A stretch of 26,377 nucleotides of DNA from Burkholderiaceae bacterium (GTDB lineage Bacteria; Pseudomonadota; Gammaproteobacteria; Burkholderiales; Burkholderiaceae_D): the NCBI GenBank assembly GCA_031261905.1, contig JAISIS010000062.1, positions 1-26,377 on the forward strand, given 5' to 3'. Made by a program: the position numbers and the translations under genes. Of the stretch, positions 1 through 9,314 are shown one piece after another (the stretch's first letter is position 1; each line of letters starts with the position of its first letter). Below the pieces are notes generated by a model. It saw only the letters and a list, made by a program, of their open reading frames with translations, was not told the origin of the DNA and made no database searches.

Positions 1-2445
1 GCCGCCCGCGTCATGCTTGAGGTCAAACAGCGAAGAGCGGTTCGGGTGGGCGTCGTGCATCTTCCGGCGTATGGAGAGCACGTCATGCTGGAGCGGGGCG
101 GCTTCTCTCGGTTGCCGCAAAATCGCGTCGCGTATGGCTTCGAAGCGCTGGCCGATGGCGGCATCGCCCGCGCAGAAACGGGCGCGGGTCAGGGCCTGGT
201 GCTCCCATGTCCAGGCGGATTCCCGCTGGTATTTCTCGAAGGCGTTAACGCTGGATACCATCAGCCCGCTTGCGCCATCCGGCCTCAGGGCGACATCCAC
301 ATCAAACAGCCTGCCGGAAGATGTAGGCGTCGTCATCCAGGTGATGAAGCGTTGCGCCAGCCGGGCGTACAGCATGGGCGCTTCGGGGTGGTCATCATCG
401 TACAGGAAAATCAGGTCCAGGTCGGAGGCGTAGCCCAGTTCCTTGCCGCCCAGCTTGCCATAGGCGATTACGGCAAAGCGCGGGGTATCCGCATGGCGGT
501 TTGGCATGTTGAGCCAGGCTTCGCGTATGGTGGCTTCCACGAGGATGTCAGCCAGCCTGGAAAGGTGGTCGGCGAGGCGCTCCACGGTGAGGACGCCTTC
601 CAGATCCTGCGCCAGCAGGCGGAAAAGCAGGGCATGGTGCATATCCCGCAATAAATCTATCTGGCGTTCGGTGTCGCCACGGGCAAGGCGCAACTGTTCA
701 TCGAGTTCGGCGGCAAAGGCCTGCCAGTCCGGCGGGGCGAGCAGGGTGCGCACATCCAGCAGTTCATCCAGCAGGATCGGATGCCGGGTCAAATACTGGG
801 CGGCCCAGTCGCTGGCGTCCATCATGCGGATGAGCTTGCCGAGCGTGGCGGGGTATTCTGTCAGGAGCGACAGATAGGCGGAGCGGCGCGCGATGGATTC
901 CAGAAAGTCCAGCAGTCTGCCCAGTGCGGAAAGCGGGTTGCCGCAACTGGCGGTTATCTGGGGAAGCACCAGGTTTATCAGCGACATAAGGCGCGTGCGG
1001 CTGGAATCGGAAAGCGACTGGATGCGGTTTGCCTTCCAGAGCGCGATGAGGCGTTGCGCGGCGGGGCGCGGCTCGGCAAAACCTAGGGCGCCGAGTTTTG
1101 CCTCAAGGGAGGCAAGTTGTTCATCTTCCCGCTGGTTTAGCAGGATGGGCTGGTGTAAAACGGTTTCGGAGGCTTCACGGGAAACGGGTTGTTTGTCGCT
1201 GAACATGGCGTCAAACTGGGCGGCGACAAAATCACGGTGTCTTTGCAATTCCTGCAACAAGGCTTCCGTGTCCGGGAATCCCGCCATGCGGGCAATGCGG
1301 GTCTTGTCATCCGGATTGGCGGGCAGTACATGGGTTTGCCCGTCGTCCAGATATTGCAGGCGGTGTTCCAGGTTGCGCAGGAAGGTGTAGGAGTCCAGAA
1401 GCTGCCTGGTGATTTCGGGTTCTATCTGGCGCTTGTCAGCCAGGATGTGCAGCATTTCCCGGGTGGAGCGGTTGCGGAAGGCGACGTCCCTTCCGCCCCG
1501 GATCAACTGGAATACCTGCGTGAGGAATTCGATTTCCCGGATGCCGCCCCGGCCCAGCTTTACGTTGTTGTTGCGTTCGGGGTGCATGCTTTCCTGGCGC
1601 AGCACCTCAGCGCGAATCTGCTGATGCATGTTACGGATGGCGTCAATGACGCCATAATCCAGATAACGCCGGTAGATGAAAGGCAACACGATGCTTTCCA
1701 GGGCGGCTATGTCTTTCTTGTGGCCGGTAATGGCGCGCGCCTTGATCCAGGCGTAGCGCTCCCATTCCCGGCCTTGGATTATCAGGTATTGTTCAACGGC
1801 GTTGATGCTGCACACCAGCGGGCCGGAGGCGCCGTTGGGACGCAGGGCCATGTCCACACGGAATACAAAGCCATCCTCGGCGATTTCGGAAAGCGCGGCG
1901 ATTAGCTTTTGCCCAAGGCGGGTGAAGAATTCCTGGTTGGAAAGCTGGCGTTGCCCCGGTTCCGAGGGCCGGGTATCGCCGTTTTCCGGATAGACGAAGA
2001 TCAGGTCAATGTCTGATGAGACATTGAGTTCGCCACCGCCCAGTTTGCCCATGCCCAGCACGATCAATTCCTGTTTCTCTCCGGAAGCCGCACCGTAAGG
2101 GATACCATGCGCCGCCGTCATTTCAGCCATGAGCGCGTCCATGTGGGTGCGGATGGCAAATTCCGCGAAAACCGTCATGGCGCCGACTACTTCGGCCAGA
2201 TCGGCGCTGCCGTCCAGATCGCGTTTGATCAGCGCGGCAATCAGCAGGTTTCTCACCCGGCGCATCGCCCTGGGAAGGGTAAAACCTGCTGCGGTCTCAT
2301 TTTGTAACAAGGCCGGAAAATCCGTTGCGGAAAGGTTATCCTGTGACAGTTCCAGCACCTGTTGTTGCCGTGTATGCTGGTCTGCATTCAGCCAATGCGT
2401 GTAAAATCTTGAAGCAGTTTCTGCCGGGAGAAGAGAAGTGGTCAT
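1..2445 (-). CDS. glnE: Bifunctional glutamine synthetase adenylyltransferase/adenylyl-removing enzyme, 3' end outside window
   Basis: GlnE attaches AMP to, and removes it from, glutamine synthetase in response to PII, switching nitrogen assimilation off and on. Reading leftward from the ATG at 2445 the frame is open to the window edge (815 codons). It carries both nucleotidyltransferase signatures: GMGKLGGGELNVSSDIDLIF near residues 131-150 in the N-terminal removase half, and YGKLGGKELGYASDLDLIF near residues 662-680 in the C-terminal transferase half. Both lie in the same frame as the start, so no net frameshift separates them. The family is usually about 920-950 residues, so roughly the last 110-130 are missing. 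The start has no clear Shine-Dalgarno sequence, but the protein begins plausibly (MTTSLLPAETASRFY). The gene is divergent from yhdP, with 116 bp between them. The long open frames on the opposite strand are shadows. Confidence 0.95.
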   Translation of the reverse strand, partial: MTTSLLPAETASRFYTHWLNADQHTRQQQVLELSQDNLSATDFPALLQNETAAGFTLPRAMRRVRNLLIAALIKRDLDGSADLAEVVGAMTVFAEFAIRTHMDALMAEMTAAHGIPYGAASGEKQELIVLGMGKLGGGELNVSSDIDLIFVYPENGDTRPSEPGQRQLSNQEFFTRLGQKLIAALSEIAEDGFVFRVDMALRPNGASGPLVCSINAVEQYLIIQGREWERYAWIKARAITGHKKDIAALESIVLPFIYRRYLDYGVIDAIRNMHQQIRAEVLRQESMHPERNNNVKLGRGGIREIEFLTQVFQLIRGGRDVAFRNRSTREMLHILADKRQIEPEITRQLLDSYTFLRNLEHRLQYLDDGQTHVLPANPDDKTRIARMAGFPDTEALLQELQRHRDFVAAQFDAMFSDKQPVSREASETVLHQPILLNQREDEQLASLEAKLGALGFAEPRPAAQRLIALWKANRIQSLSDSSRTRLMSLINLVLPQITASCGNPLSALGRLLDFLESIARRSAYLSLLTEYPATLGKLIRMMDASDWAAQYLTRHPILLDELLDVRTLLAPPDWQAFAAELDEQLRLARGDTERQIDLLRDMHHALLFRLLAQDLEGVLTVERLADHLSRLADILVEATIREAWLNMPNRHADTPRFAVIAYGKLGGKELGYASDLDLIFLYDDDHPEAPMLYARLAQRFITWMTTPTSSGRLFDVDVALRPDGASGLMVSSVNAFEKYQRESAWTWEHQALTRARFCAGDAAIGQRFEAIRDAILRQPREAAPLQHDVLSIRRKMHDAHPNRSSLFDLKHDAGG

Positions 2446-2561
2446 ATATTGAAACCGTAAAATCAGTTATTCAACACAAAACAAACGGTTACATTTCTAC
2501 CGGTCACCCGGAAAACAGCAACCGACTTTACCATTTTACGCTTACCAAGCCCGTTTAATTC

Positions 2562-5500
2562 ATGCCGCCAGAATTATCCCGATCACAAAAACTCCCGGAA
2601 GCCGGGAGGCTGACGCATGAATGGCTGCGCCAAAAGGTGACGGATGCTCCTTCATGGCTGCGGCGGCTCACGCGAATAGCCTTCAGGCTGTTGTTCGCGG
2701 CCTACCTTGTCCTTTGCGCGCTTTATCTTGGCCTGCGTTATGTGGCAATGCCCCATATTGTCCAGTACAAGCCGAATATCGAAAAGATGCTCAGTGAAGG
2801 TATCGGCAGACAGATTACCATATCCGGCATAGAGGCTTCCTGGCGCGGGTTTGAGCCGATGCTGAAATTCAGTAATGTGGTGCTGCATGATTCCGAAGGC
2901 AGGGAGGCGTTGCAATTGCCGGAAATCAGGGCGGCGGTATCCTGGCGGTCTTTTGCGGTCTTTGACCTTCGTCTGGCGCTCCTGGAAATTGAACGCCCGG
3001 AACTGAATATCCGGCGCGACCGGAAAGGCAATATATTTATCGCCGGGTTATCGGCTGATGCCGATGCGAACAAGCCGGGCGGCGGCATGGACTGGCTGTT
3101 AAAGCAGGGCATGATTACGATTCATGAGGGTACCGTGCGCTGGCTGGACGAGATGCGCAATACGCCCGAATTATCACTGGAGAAGCTGAATTTTGCCCTG
3201 GAAAACAGTGGACGTCGCCACCGCTTGCGGCTGGTGACGCGTTCCAGCATTACGCAATCGGGTGAAATTGATATTCGCGCAGACTTTTACCACTCGTTCT
3301 TCGCGGATCGCCTTTCGGATTCTTCCGATTGGGAAGGGGATTTGTATCTGGCGCTGCCTTCAGCCGATCTGGATCCCTGGCGGCCCTATATTGATGTCCC
3401 CTATGGCTTGCACAAGGGGGCCGGTACCGTAAGCGCCTGGATGACCTTTAACCGCGCCCATATTGTTGACCTGACGGTTGATGTGGATTTGAACAATGTT
3501 TCCCTGCAACTGGATCCAAAGTTGCCGGTGCTGGATCTGGTTCAGTTTTCCGGACGGGTATCAGCCAGGGAACTGCTTGATGCCGGTCCGGTCAGCGCCG
3601 ATCAGGCGCTGCATGAGCGGCCTCACATAATTGCCTTGCGCGATATCTTTCTGGAGATGGCTGATGGCGTCAAAATGGAAAGTGTTGACTTTTCCGCAAA
3701 GCATGTGCCTGCGATGGATGGCAAACCGGCTCGCACGGAAATCCGGGCGGATGAATTGCATCTGGCGACACTGACTCACCTGGCGCAATATCTGCCGCTG
3801 TCGGCGGAGCAGCACAGAATGCTGGATGATTTCTCGCCAACCGGTGAACTGAATAATTTTACGCTGGGATGGGAAGGGCAATATCCTGATCTGGTGTCAT
3901 ATCACCTGAGCGGAAATTTCGTTAATCTTTCCCTTAATGCCATACCGCCGCGCCCGGCCAAGCCGAAGACGGCAACAACACCCGCGCGGGCGGCCATACC
4001 GGCTATCCCCGGCTTTAAAAACCTGACAGGCCGTATTGTGGCCAATCAGCGTCATGGCGAGCTGGAGCTGGATTCTCATGAGGTTACTCTGAATTTACCT
4101 TCCTATTTCCAGAAGCCTGCCTGGAATTTCGAGGAACTGAAATTGAGCGCCAACTGGTCACAATCGGAAGACAATCAGTTTTCTTTCGCTATAGACAAGA
4201 TGGATTTCCTGCTGGACGGTATTGCCATTACCCTTTCCGGAAAGTATGACCAGCCGATTTCCACCGAGTTGAACAGGCCGGGCACGGTTGATCTGGCGGC
4301 AAATATCAGGCGCCTTGATATGACCCTGGCAAGACATTATGTGCCTCTGCAAACAAAGGAAGTTCTGCGCGTCTGGCTGAGCAAGGCTTTTGAGGAAGGG
4401 GTAGCCAGCAATATCGCTGTTCGCCTGAAAGGCAATCTCTCGGATTTCCCTTTTACCGGCCCGGCATCGGGGGATAGTGAATTCAGCGTCCGCATGGATG
4501 TCAATGATGTTCGTCTGAATTACGCGCCAACCATGCTTTCCAGGAGCGGCAAGCTGTTGTGGGAACCCATTGAAAAAATCAACGGCTGGCTGACGATAAA
4601 GGGGCCGGAAATCGCCATTCATGCCGATACGGCAATATTAAGCGGGGCGGCGTTATCCAATGTGGATGTGGTTGTTCCGGATATGCTGGCCGAGGATGCT
4701 TTCCTGAATGTGAGCGGCAGCGCCAGTGGCGAGTTGAAGAATTTCATCCGCTTCGTGAATGGCTCACCAGTAAATGATGTGATTGGCGGGCTGACTGAAG
4801 AGGCCAAAACGGCGGGCGATACCAGTCTGCTGCTGAAAATGCAGATGCCGCTTTCCAACATGGCGGATTCCAAAGTGCAGGGTACGGTTACTTTTGCCGA
4901 CAACGATATTAATTTGTTCCCGGATTTGCCGGTGCTGACGGCTGTGCAGGGCAAGGTACACTTTTCCGACAAGGGCTTTGAACTGGAAGGCGTCAACGCA
5001 CACTTTCTGGGCGGCAATGTCAGCTTGTCTGGCGGTACGGCAAAGGGCGGTGGTTCACAGGTTAATGCCAGCGGCACGCTGACGGCGGAAGGACTGCGCA
5101 AAAATTACAGGGGCGGCAGCCTGGGCAAGCTGATGGGCCGTTTGTCCGGCAGTCTGCCTTATACCTTGTCCATTACGCAGAAAAAAGACTCAAAAAGCGG
5201 GTATCCCGATATTGTGCTGGAATCCGGCATGACAGGGTTCGGCATTGACCTGCCCGCGCCGCTTGGCAAGAGAAGCGCGGAAACCAGACCATTGCGTGTA
5301 ACGGCCAATGCACTGCCGCCGGACGGTCAAACACGGCGGGACGAAATCCGGATAGCCTGTGGCCCGGCCTCGGCGCATTACGAGCGCGAAAAGCGCAATA
5401 AAACCTGGCAGCTTGTCAGAGGCGGTCTTGGCGTTAACGTCCGGCCGGAGCTTAAGCCAGGTGTTGCGCTTAACGTGAGTATGCATGTGCTGGATATACA

Positions 5501-6731
5501 GTTATGGGTGGATGCGCTGGCGCCACTGTTCGCCGATGGCGCAAGCGGTAAAGGCGCTGCCGGTAACGAGCCGGACATTGGCAAATACGTGGAGCCACGG
5601 TACTTCTCTATCCGGACGGACGAACTGGCGCTGAAGGGTTTACATCTGACCGGCGCGGCGATTTCCGGTACGCAGGATGACGGGGACTGGCAGGCGAAGG
5701 TGGATTCCGGTGAGCTGAAAGGCCAGTTGACGTGGGCGGCGTCAAACGGGAAGCAGACAGGCGGCAAATTAACGGCGCGCCTGGATACGCTGGTTATCCC
5801 GCGTCCGAAGCCCGGCGCCGCCAGGGCGGAGGCATCGTATGGCAGTGTGCGGGAGTTGCCGGGGATTGATGTGGTTGTGGATAATTTCTCCCTGTATGAC
5901 TTCCATCTGGGGCGGCTGGAGCTGGTTGCCAATACAATCAATACGGCCTCCGGCAGCGAATGGAAGATCAGCAGGCTGAATCTTTCCAACCCGGATGCCC
6001 GCCTGCAATCGTCCGGCAACTGGGCGGTCAGTAGTGCGGGCGCGCAGAAAACCCACATGCAATACACGCTGAATATCCAGAATGCCGGCAAGTTGCTGAC
6101 GCGTTTTGGTTACAAGGATGTCCTGAGCGGCGGCAAGGGCAAGATGCATGGAGATTTACAGTGGGCGGGTATGCCATATTCCCTGGATATGCCAAGCCTT
6201 TCCGGCAAGATTGATCTGAATATCGGCAAGGGGCAGTTCCTCAAGGTGGATCCGGGTATGGCAAAATTGCTGGGGGTATTAAGCCTGCAATCGTTGCCGA
6301 GGCGTCTGAAGCTGGATTTTCGTGATATTTTCTCGGAAGGCTTTGCCTTTGATGAAATCAGTTCCAAAGTGAATATCACCAAAGGCGTGGCGAAGACCGA
6401 CAACATTACCATGAAGGGGGTACAGGCGGTCGTGCTGATGGACGGCAGTGTGGATATGGTGAAAGAAACGCAAAACCTCTATGTGGCGGTCTTGCCGGAA
6501 ATCAATGCGGGTGCGGCATCTCTGGCATACAGTGTGATAAATCCGTTTATCGGCGTAGGCACGTTGCTGGCGCAAATGGTGCTGAAGAACCCGCTGGCAA
6601 AAACATTCGCCTACGAATACCGGGTAACCGGGTCGTGGGCGGAACCGGATATAAAGAAAATTGAGGGCAAGGAGAGCCGCATCAGGAAGTTTATCGAGGT
6701 GGTCAAACCAACAGGAAAGGACGAGATATGA
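2562..6731 (+). CDS. yhdP: YhdP family AsmA-like envelope protein
   Basis: A 1389-residue protein of the YhdP/TIGR02099 family, with a DUF3971/AsmA-like architecture. An N-terminal signal-anchor helix (about residues 39-62, LLFAAYLVLCALYLGLRY) is followed by a very long, beta-rich periplasmic domain. In E. coli, YhdP works with TamB and YdbH in moving phospholipids to the outer membrane. The early motif GRQITISGIEASWRGFEP and the C-terminal block ending in AYEYRVTGSWAEPDI are typical of the family, and the length is normal. The ATG at 2562 has only a weak ribosome site; a nearby ATG at 2617 with a better purine run is out of frame. The stop overlaps the next gene's start (ATGA), so the two are probably translationally coupled. 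The yhdP-nit-tldD order is common in betaproteobacteria. Confidence 0.93.
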   Translation: MPPELSRSQKLPEAGRLTHEWLRQKVTDAPSWLRRLTRIAFRLLFAAYLVLCALYLGLRYVAMPHIVQYKPNIEKMLSEGIGRQITISGIEASWRGFEPMLKFSNVVLHDSEGREALQLPEIRAAVSWRSFAVFDLRLALLEIERPELNIRRDRKGNIFIAGLSADADANKPGGGMDWLLKQGMITIHEGTVRWLDEMRNTPELSLEKLNFALENSGRRHRLRLVTRSSITQSGEIDIRADFYHSFFADRLSDSSDWEGDLYLALPSADLDPWRPYIDVPYGLHKGAGTVSAWMTFNRAHIVDLTVDVDLNNVSLQLDPKLPVLDLVQFSGRVSARELLDAGPVSADQALHERPHIIALRDIFLEMADGVKMESVDFSAKHVPAMDGKPARTEIRADELHLATLTHLAQYLPLSAEQHRMLDDFSPTGELNNFTLGWEGQYPDLVSYHLSGNFVNLSLNAIPPRPAKPKTATTPARAAIPAIPGFKNLTGRIVANQRHGELELDSHEVTLNLPSYFQKPAWNFEELKLSANWSQSEDNQFSFAIDKMDFLLDGIAITLSGKYDQPISTELNRPGTVDLAANIRRLDMTLARHYVPLQTKEVLRVWLSKAFEEGVASNIAVRLKGNLSDFPFTGPASGDSEFSVRMDVNDVRLNYAPTMLSRSGKLLWEPIEKINGWLTIKGPEIAIHADTAILSGAALSNVDVVVPDMLAEDAFLNVSGSASGELKNFIRFVNGSPVNDVIGGLTEEAKTAGDTSLLLKMQMPLSNMADSKVQGTVTFADNDINLFPDLPVLTAVQGKVHFSDKGFELEGVNAHFLGGNVSLSGGTAKGGGSQVNASGTLTAEGLRKNYRGGSLGKLMGRLSGSLPYTLSITQKKDSKSGYPDIVLESGMTGFGIDLPAPLGKRSAETRPLRVTANALPPDGQTRRDEIRIACGPASAHYEREKRNKTWQLVRGGLGVNVRPELKPGVALNVSMHVLDIQLWVDALAPLFADGASGKGAAGNEPDIGKYVEPRYFSIRTDELALKGLHLTGAAISGTQDDGDWQAKVDSGELKGQLTWAASNGKQTGGKLTARLDTLVIPRPKPGAARAEASYGSVRELPGIDVVVDNFSLYDFHLGRLELVANTINTASGSEWKISRLNLSNPDARLQSSGNWAVSSAGAQKTHMQYTLNIQNAGKLLTRFGYKDVLSGGKGKMHGDLQWAGMPYSLDMPSLSGKIDLNIGKGQFLKVDPGMAKLLGVLSLQSLPRRLKLDFRDIFSEGFAFDEISSKVNITKGVAKTDNITMKGVQAVVLMDGSVDMVKETQNLYVAVLPEINAGAASLAYSVINPFIGVGTLLAQMVLKNPLAKTFAYEYRVTGSWAEPDIKKIEGKESRIRKFIEVVKPTGKDEI

Positions 6732-7525
6732 CAAAAGTAGCTGCGATACAGATGGTATCCGCCCCGGAGATTGAGGAAAACATTGTATCGGCGGGCCGCC
6801 TGATTGCCGAAGCGGCTTCCCAGGGCGCTGATCTGGTGTTGTTGCCGGAATACTGGACGAGTATCGGCAGGGGCGATGCGGAAAAGCTGGAGCAGGCGGA
6901 AGAACCCGGCAGCGGCCCTGTACAGGATTTCATGTCGGAAACCGCAAAAGCGCACGGTATCTGGCTGATCGGCGGCACGCTTTCCCTTGCAGCGCCCGTA
7001 AAGGACAAGGTGCTTAATACCACGCTGGTATATGACCCGGAGGGCAGGGCGGTGGCGCGATATGACAAGATTCATTTGTTCAGTTTTGCTTCCGGCAAGG
7101 AAGCTTATGACGAGTCCAAATACATTTGTGGCGGCGATGATGTGGTTGCCTTTGAAGCGCCTTTTGGCCGGGTGGGCCTGACCGTCTGTTATGATTTGCG
7201 TTTCCCCGAATTGTTCCGCGCCTTTGGCGAATGCGCCCTTATCGTGGTGCCCGCCGCGTTTACCTATACAACCGGCAAGGTGCACTGGGAAGTTCTGCTG
7301 CGCGCGCGCGCCATCGAAAACCAGTGTTATGTTCTGGCGGCGGCCCAGGGCGGGCGTCACAAAACCGGTCGCAGGACCTGGGGTCAGACTGTCCTGATTG
7401 ATCCCTGGGGAGAAATCAAGGCGGAACTGATGGAGGGCGAAGGCGTCATCCTGGGCGATATTGATCAGGAACTGCTGTCAAACATTCGTGAGAAACTCCC
7501 GGCGCTGAAGCACAAACGTCTGTGA
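6728..7525 (+). CDS. Carbon-nitrogen hydrolase, Nit1/omega-amidase-like
   Basis: A 265-residue nitrilase-superfamily amidohydrolase. The Glu-Lys-Cys catalytic triad is visible as E41 (LLPEYW), K114 (YDKIHLF) and C154 (TVCYDLRFPELFR). The Cys motif and the pattern around DKIHLF resemble the Nit1/Nit2 group, whose known members hydrolyse deaminated glutathione or alpha-keto acid amides. A deaminated-glutathione amidase (metabolite repair) role is the best guess, but the exact substrate cannot be read from sequence. The start overlaps the yhdP stop by four bases. Gene order with yhdP and tldD supports the assignment but does not explain a shared function. Confidence 0.9.
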   Translation: MTKVAAIQMVSAPEIEENIVSAGRLIAEAASQGADLVLLPEYWTSIGRGDAEKLEQAEEPGSGPVQDFMSETAKAHGIWLIGGTLSLAAPVKDKVLNTTLVYDPEGRAVARYDKIHLFSFASGKEAYDESKYICGGDDVVAFEAPFGRVGLTVCYDLRFPELFRAFGECALIVVPAAFTYTTGKVHWEVLLRARAIENQCYVLAAAQGGRHKTGRRTWGQTVLIDPWGEIKAELMEGEGVILGDIDQELLSNIREKLPALKHKRL

Positions 7526-7601
7526 CGCTGAGGCCGCAAAATGCAGCGGGCGGCATAATCCTCTACAATCATGACTGGCAATTGATTTCAGGCAGTTCTT
7601 C

Positions 7602-9068
7602 ATGCAAACAAACAACCAGGAAACACACCGCCTTGCCGTTGCGCGCAACCTGCTGCTTGCGCCAAACGGCCTGGATGACGGCAAATTGCTGGAGGTGCTG
7701 GGCAGCATCTTTACCCACAAGACGGATTATGCCGATCTGTATTTCCAGTTTACCAGGAATGAAAGCTGGAGCCTGGATGAAGGTATTGTAAAGACCGGCA
7801 GCTTCTCTATTGACCAGGGTGTCGGTGTCCGTGCGGTTTCCGGCGACAGGACGGCCTTCTCCTATTCGGACGAGATTTCGCTTACGGCATTGATGGCAGC
7901 GGCACAAACCACGCGGACTATTGCCCGGCAAGGTTCGGGGCGCGTGAAAGTGGCTTCCGCCATTACGCCGCTGGCCGGTCATGATTTGTACGGGCAGGCC
8001 GACCCGCTTGCTTCCATCAGCGCGGCGCAAAAGGTGGCTCTGCTGGAAACTGTAGATCGCAAGGCGAGAGCGGCTGATCCCAGGGTTGTCCAGGTAATGG
8101 CTTCTCTGGCGGGTGAGCATGATGTGGTGCTGGTGGCCCGGAGCGATGGCGCGCTGGCGGCGGATATCCGCCCGCTGGTCAGGCTGTCGGTAACCGTGAT
8201 TGCGGAGCAGGATGGCCGCCGCGAGGTGGGTACCAGCGGCGGTGGCGGGCGGCATGATTATGGCTACTTTACGGAAGACATGGTTGACCACTATGTGAAT
8301 GAAGCGGTCCGCACGGCGCTGGTCAATCTGGAGGCGCGCCCGGCTCCTGCCGGGAACATGACGGTGGTCGTTGGCCCTGGCTGGCCTGGCGTATTGCTGC
8401 ATGAGGCGGTTGGTCACGGACTGGAAGGTGATTTCAACCGCAAGGGATCCAGCGCCTTTTCCGGCAGGCTGGGCGAGCAGGTGGCGGCCAAAGGCATTAC
8501 CGTAGTGGATGACGGAACCATCGCCAACCGGCGCGGTTCTCTCAATATGGATGATGAAGGTACGCCAACCCGGCATACAGCGCTGATAGAGGATGGCATC
8601 CTGAAAGGCTATCTGCAGGACATCATGAATGCCCGCCTGATGAAGATGGCGACTACCGGAAACGCGCGGCGGGAATCCTATGCCGATCTGCCCATGCCGC
8701 GCATGACCAATACCCTGATGCTGGGCGGCCACCATGACCCAGGCGAAATTATTGAATCGGTCAAACACGGGATTTACGCGGTGAATTTCGGTGGCGGGCA
8801 GGTGGATATCACCAGCGGCAAATTTGTGTTTTCCGCCAGCGAGGCCTATTTGGTGGAAAACGGCAAAATCCTGTACCCGGTCAAGGGCGCGACCCTTATC
8901 GGCCACGGGCCGGATATCCTGCGCCGGGTTTCCATGGTGGGCGATGACCTGTGCCTGGATTCCGGGGTGGGCGTGTGCGGCAAAGAAGGACAGAGCGTCC
9001 CGGTAGGCGTGGGGCAACCGACCCTGCGGATTGAGGACATGACGGTAGGCGGTACGGCTGGTTGCTGA
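7602..9068 (+). CDS. tldD: TldD metalloprotease subunit
   Basis: A 488-residue TldD (PmbA/TldD family, peptidase U62). TldD pairs with TldE/PmbA to form a zinc protease that unfolds and processes small modified peptides and, in E. coli, degrades the CcdA antitoxin. The metal-binding motif [12 protein letters not shown] begins at about residue 267 and provides the HExxxH histidines. The C-terminal glycine-rich part ([20 protein letters not shown], then [21 protein letters not shown]) is typical. Length and start ([19 protein letters not shown]) match the family. It lies 76 bp after the nitrilase gene. Its TldE partner is not in this window. A 508-codon open frame on the opposite strand is a shadow. 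Confidence 0.95.
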   Translation: MQTNNQETHRLAVARNLLLAPNGLDDGKLLEVLGSIFTHKTDYADLYFQFTRNESWSLDEGIVKTGSFSIDQGVGVRAVSGDRTAFSYSDEISLTALMAAAQTTRTIARQGSGRVKVASAITPLAGHDLYGQADPLASISAAQKVALLETVDRKARAADPRVVQVMASLAGEHDVVLVARSDGALAADIRPLVRLSVTVIAEQDGRREVGTSGGGGRHDYGYFTEDMVDHYVNEAVRTALVNLEARPAPAGNMTVVVGPGWPGVLLHEAVGHGLEGDFNRKGSSAFSGRLGEQVAAKGITVVDDGTIANRRGSLNMDDEGTPTRHTALIEDGILKGYLQDIMNARLMKMATTGNARRESYADLPMPRMTNTLMLGGHHDPGEIIESVKHGIYAVNFGGGQVDITSGKFVFSASEAYLVENGKILYPVKGATLIGHGPDILRRVSMVGDDLCLDSGVGVCGKEGQSVPVGVGQPTLRIEDMTVGGTAGC

Positions 9069-9115
9069 AAAACAACAAAAAATACGCGCCGCCAACGCGT
9101 TCTTGAAAATACGTG

Positions 9116-9121
9116 TATACT
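9116..9121 (+). promoter_or_regulatory. Candidate -10 element of the aroG leader promoter
   Basis: TATACT matches the sigma-70 -10 consensus in five of six positions. It would start RNA near 9128, about 26 bases before the leader-peptide ATG. No convincing -35 hexamer lies 16-18 bp upstream, so the promoter is tentative. Confidence 0.45.
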
Positions 9122-9153
9122 AGCCATCAGTTTTGATCAACTGCGATGTGAAC

Positions 9154-9237
9154 ATGTTGTATTCTGCCCGTTTCTTCTTTTATTACTTTTGGTTTTCCGG
9201 CCCGTTGGCGGTGGAAGATCGGTTGTCAGCCTTATAA
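9154..9237 (+). CDS. aroG leader peptide, rich in aromatic residues
   Basis: A 27-codon reading frame that starts at ATG 9154 (an in-frame GTG lies at 9148) and stops at TAA 9235-9237. It encodes MLYSARFFFYYFWFSGPLAV followed by EDRLSAL. The run FFFYYFWF (9172-9195) contains five Phe, two Tyr and one Trp, with another Tyr at codon 3. The frame ends 21 bases before a rho-independent terminator and 77 bases before aroG, whose product commits carbon to Phe, Tyr and Trp. This is the design of a ribosome-stalling leader peptide, as in trp and pheA attenuators. The weak point is the absence of a clear Shine-Dalgarno sequence before the ATG. The peptide itself probably has no function beyond being translated. 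Confidence 0.75.
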   Translation: MLYSARFFFYYFWFSGPLAVEDRLSAL

Positions 9238-9270
9238 AAGAACAAACCGGCCCTTCATAAAACCGCCAGC
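9204..9270 (+). promoter_or_regulatory. Predicted antiterminator structure of the aroG attenuator
   Basis: GTTGGCGGT at 9204-9212 can pair with ACCGCCAGC at 9262-9270 (nine pairs, one G-U). That removes the 5' arm of the terminator. Inside it, GAAG (9214-9217) can pair with CTTC (9253-9256), and CGGTT (9220-9224) with AACCG (9245-9249), which extends the stem. A ribosome stalled on the aromatic codons (9172-9195) would leave this stem free to form. A ribosome at the stop codon (9235) would cover its upper part and favour the terminator. The pairing is worked out by hand. Confidence 0.55.
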
Positions 9271-9289
9271 AATGGCGGTTTTGTGTTTT
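9259..9289 (+). terminator. Attenuator terminator upstream of aroG
   Basis: AAAACCGCCA (9259-9268) and TGGCGGTTTT (9273-9282) form a perfect 10-bp stem with a GCAA tetraloop, followed by GTGTTTT. It lies in the untranslated leader, only 25 bases before the aroG start. It could also end transcripts coming from tldD, but the aromatic leader peptide just upstream points to conditional termination. Confidence 0.8.
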
Positions 9290-9314
9290 ATTGACTTGAT
9301 AGACTGGAAGAATT

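Noticed and set aside
13..2404. Several plus-strand open frames of 60-240 codons
   Set aside because: They lie opposite glnE, whose minus-strand frame has both catalytic signatures; they have no recognisable motifs and are shadows of a GC-rich gene.
7569..9095. A 508-codon minus-strand frame
   Set aside because: It is entirely antisense to tldD, which has an intact metal-binding motif and family-typical length. Its translation is His/Arg/Gln-rich with no family resemblance.
9089..9096. CCGCCAAC as a third pairing partner (region 1) of the aroG attenuator
   Set aside because: It can pair with 9204-9211 but lies upstream of the likely -10 element (9116-9121), so it is probably not in the transcript.
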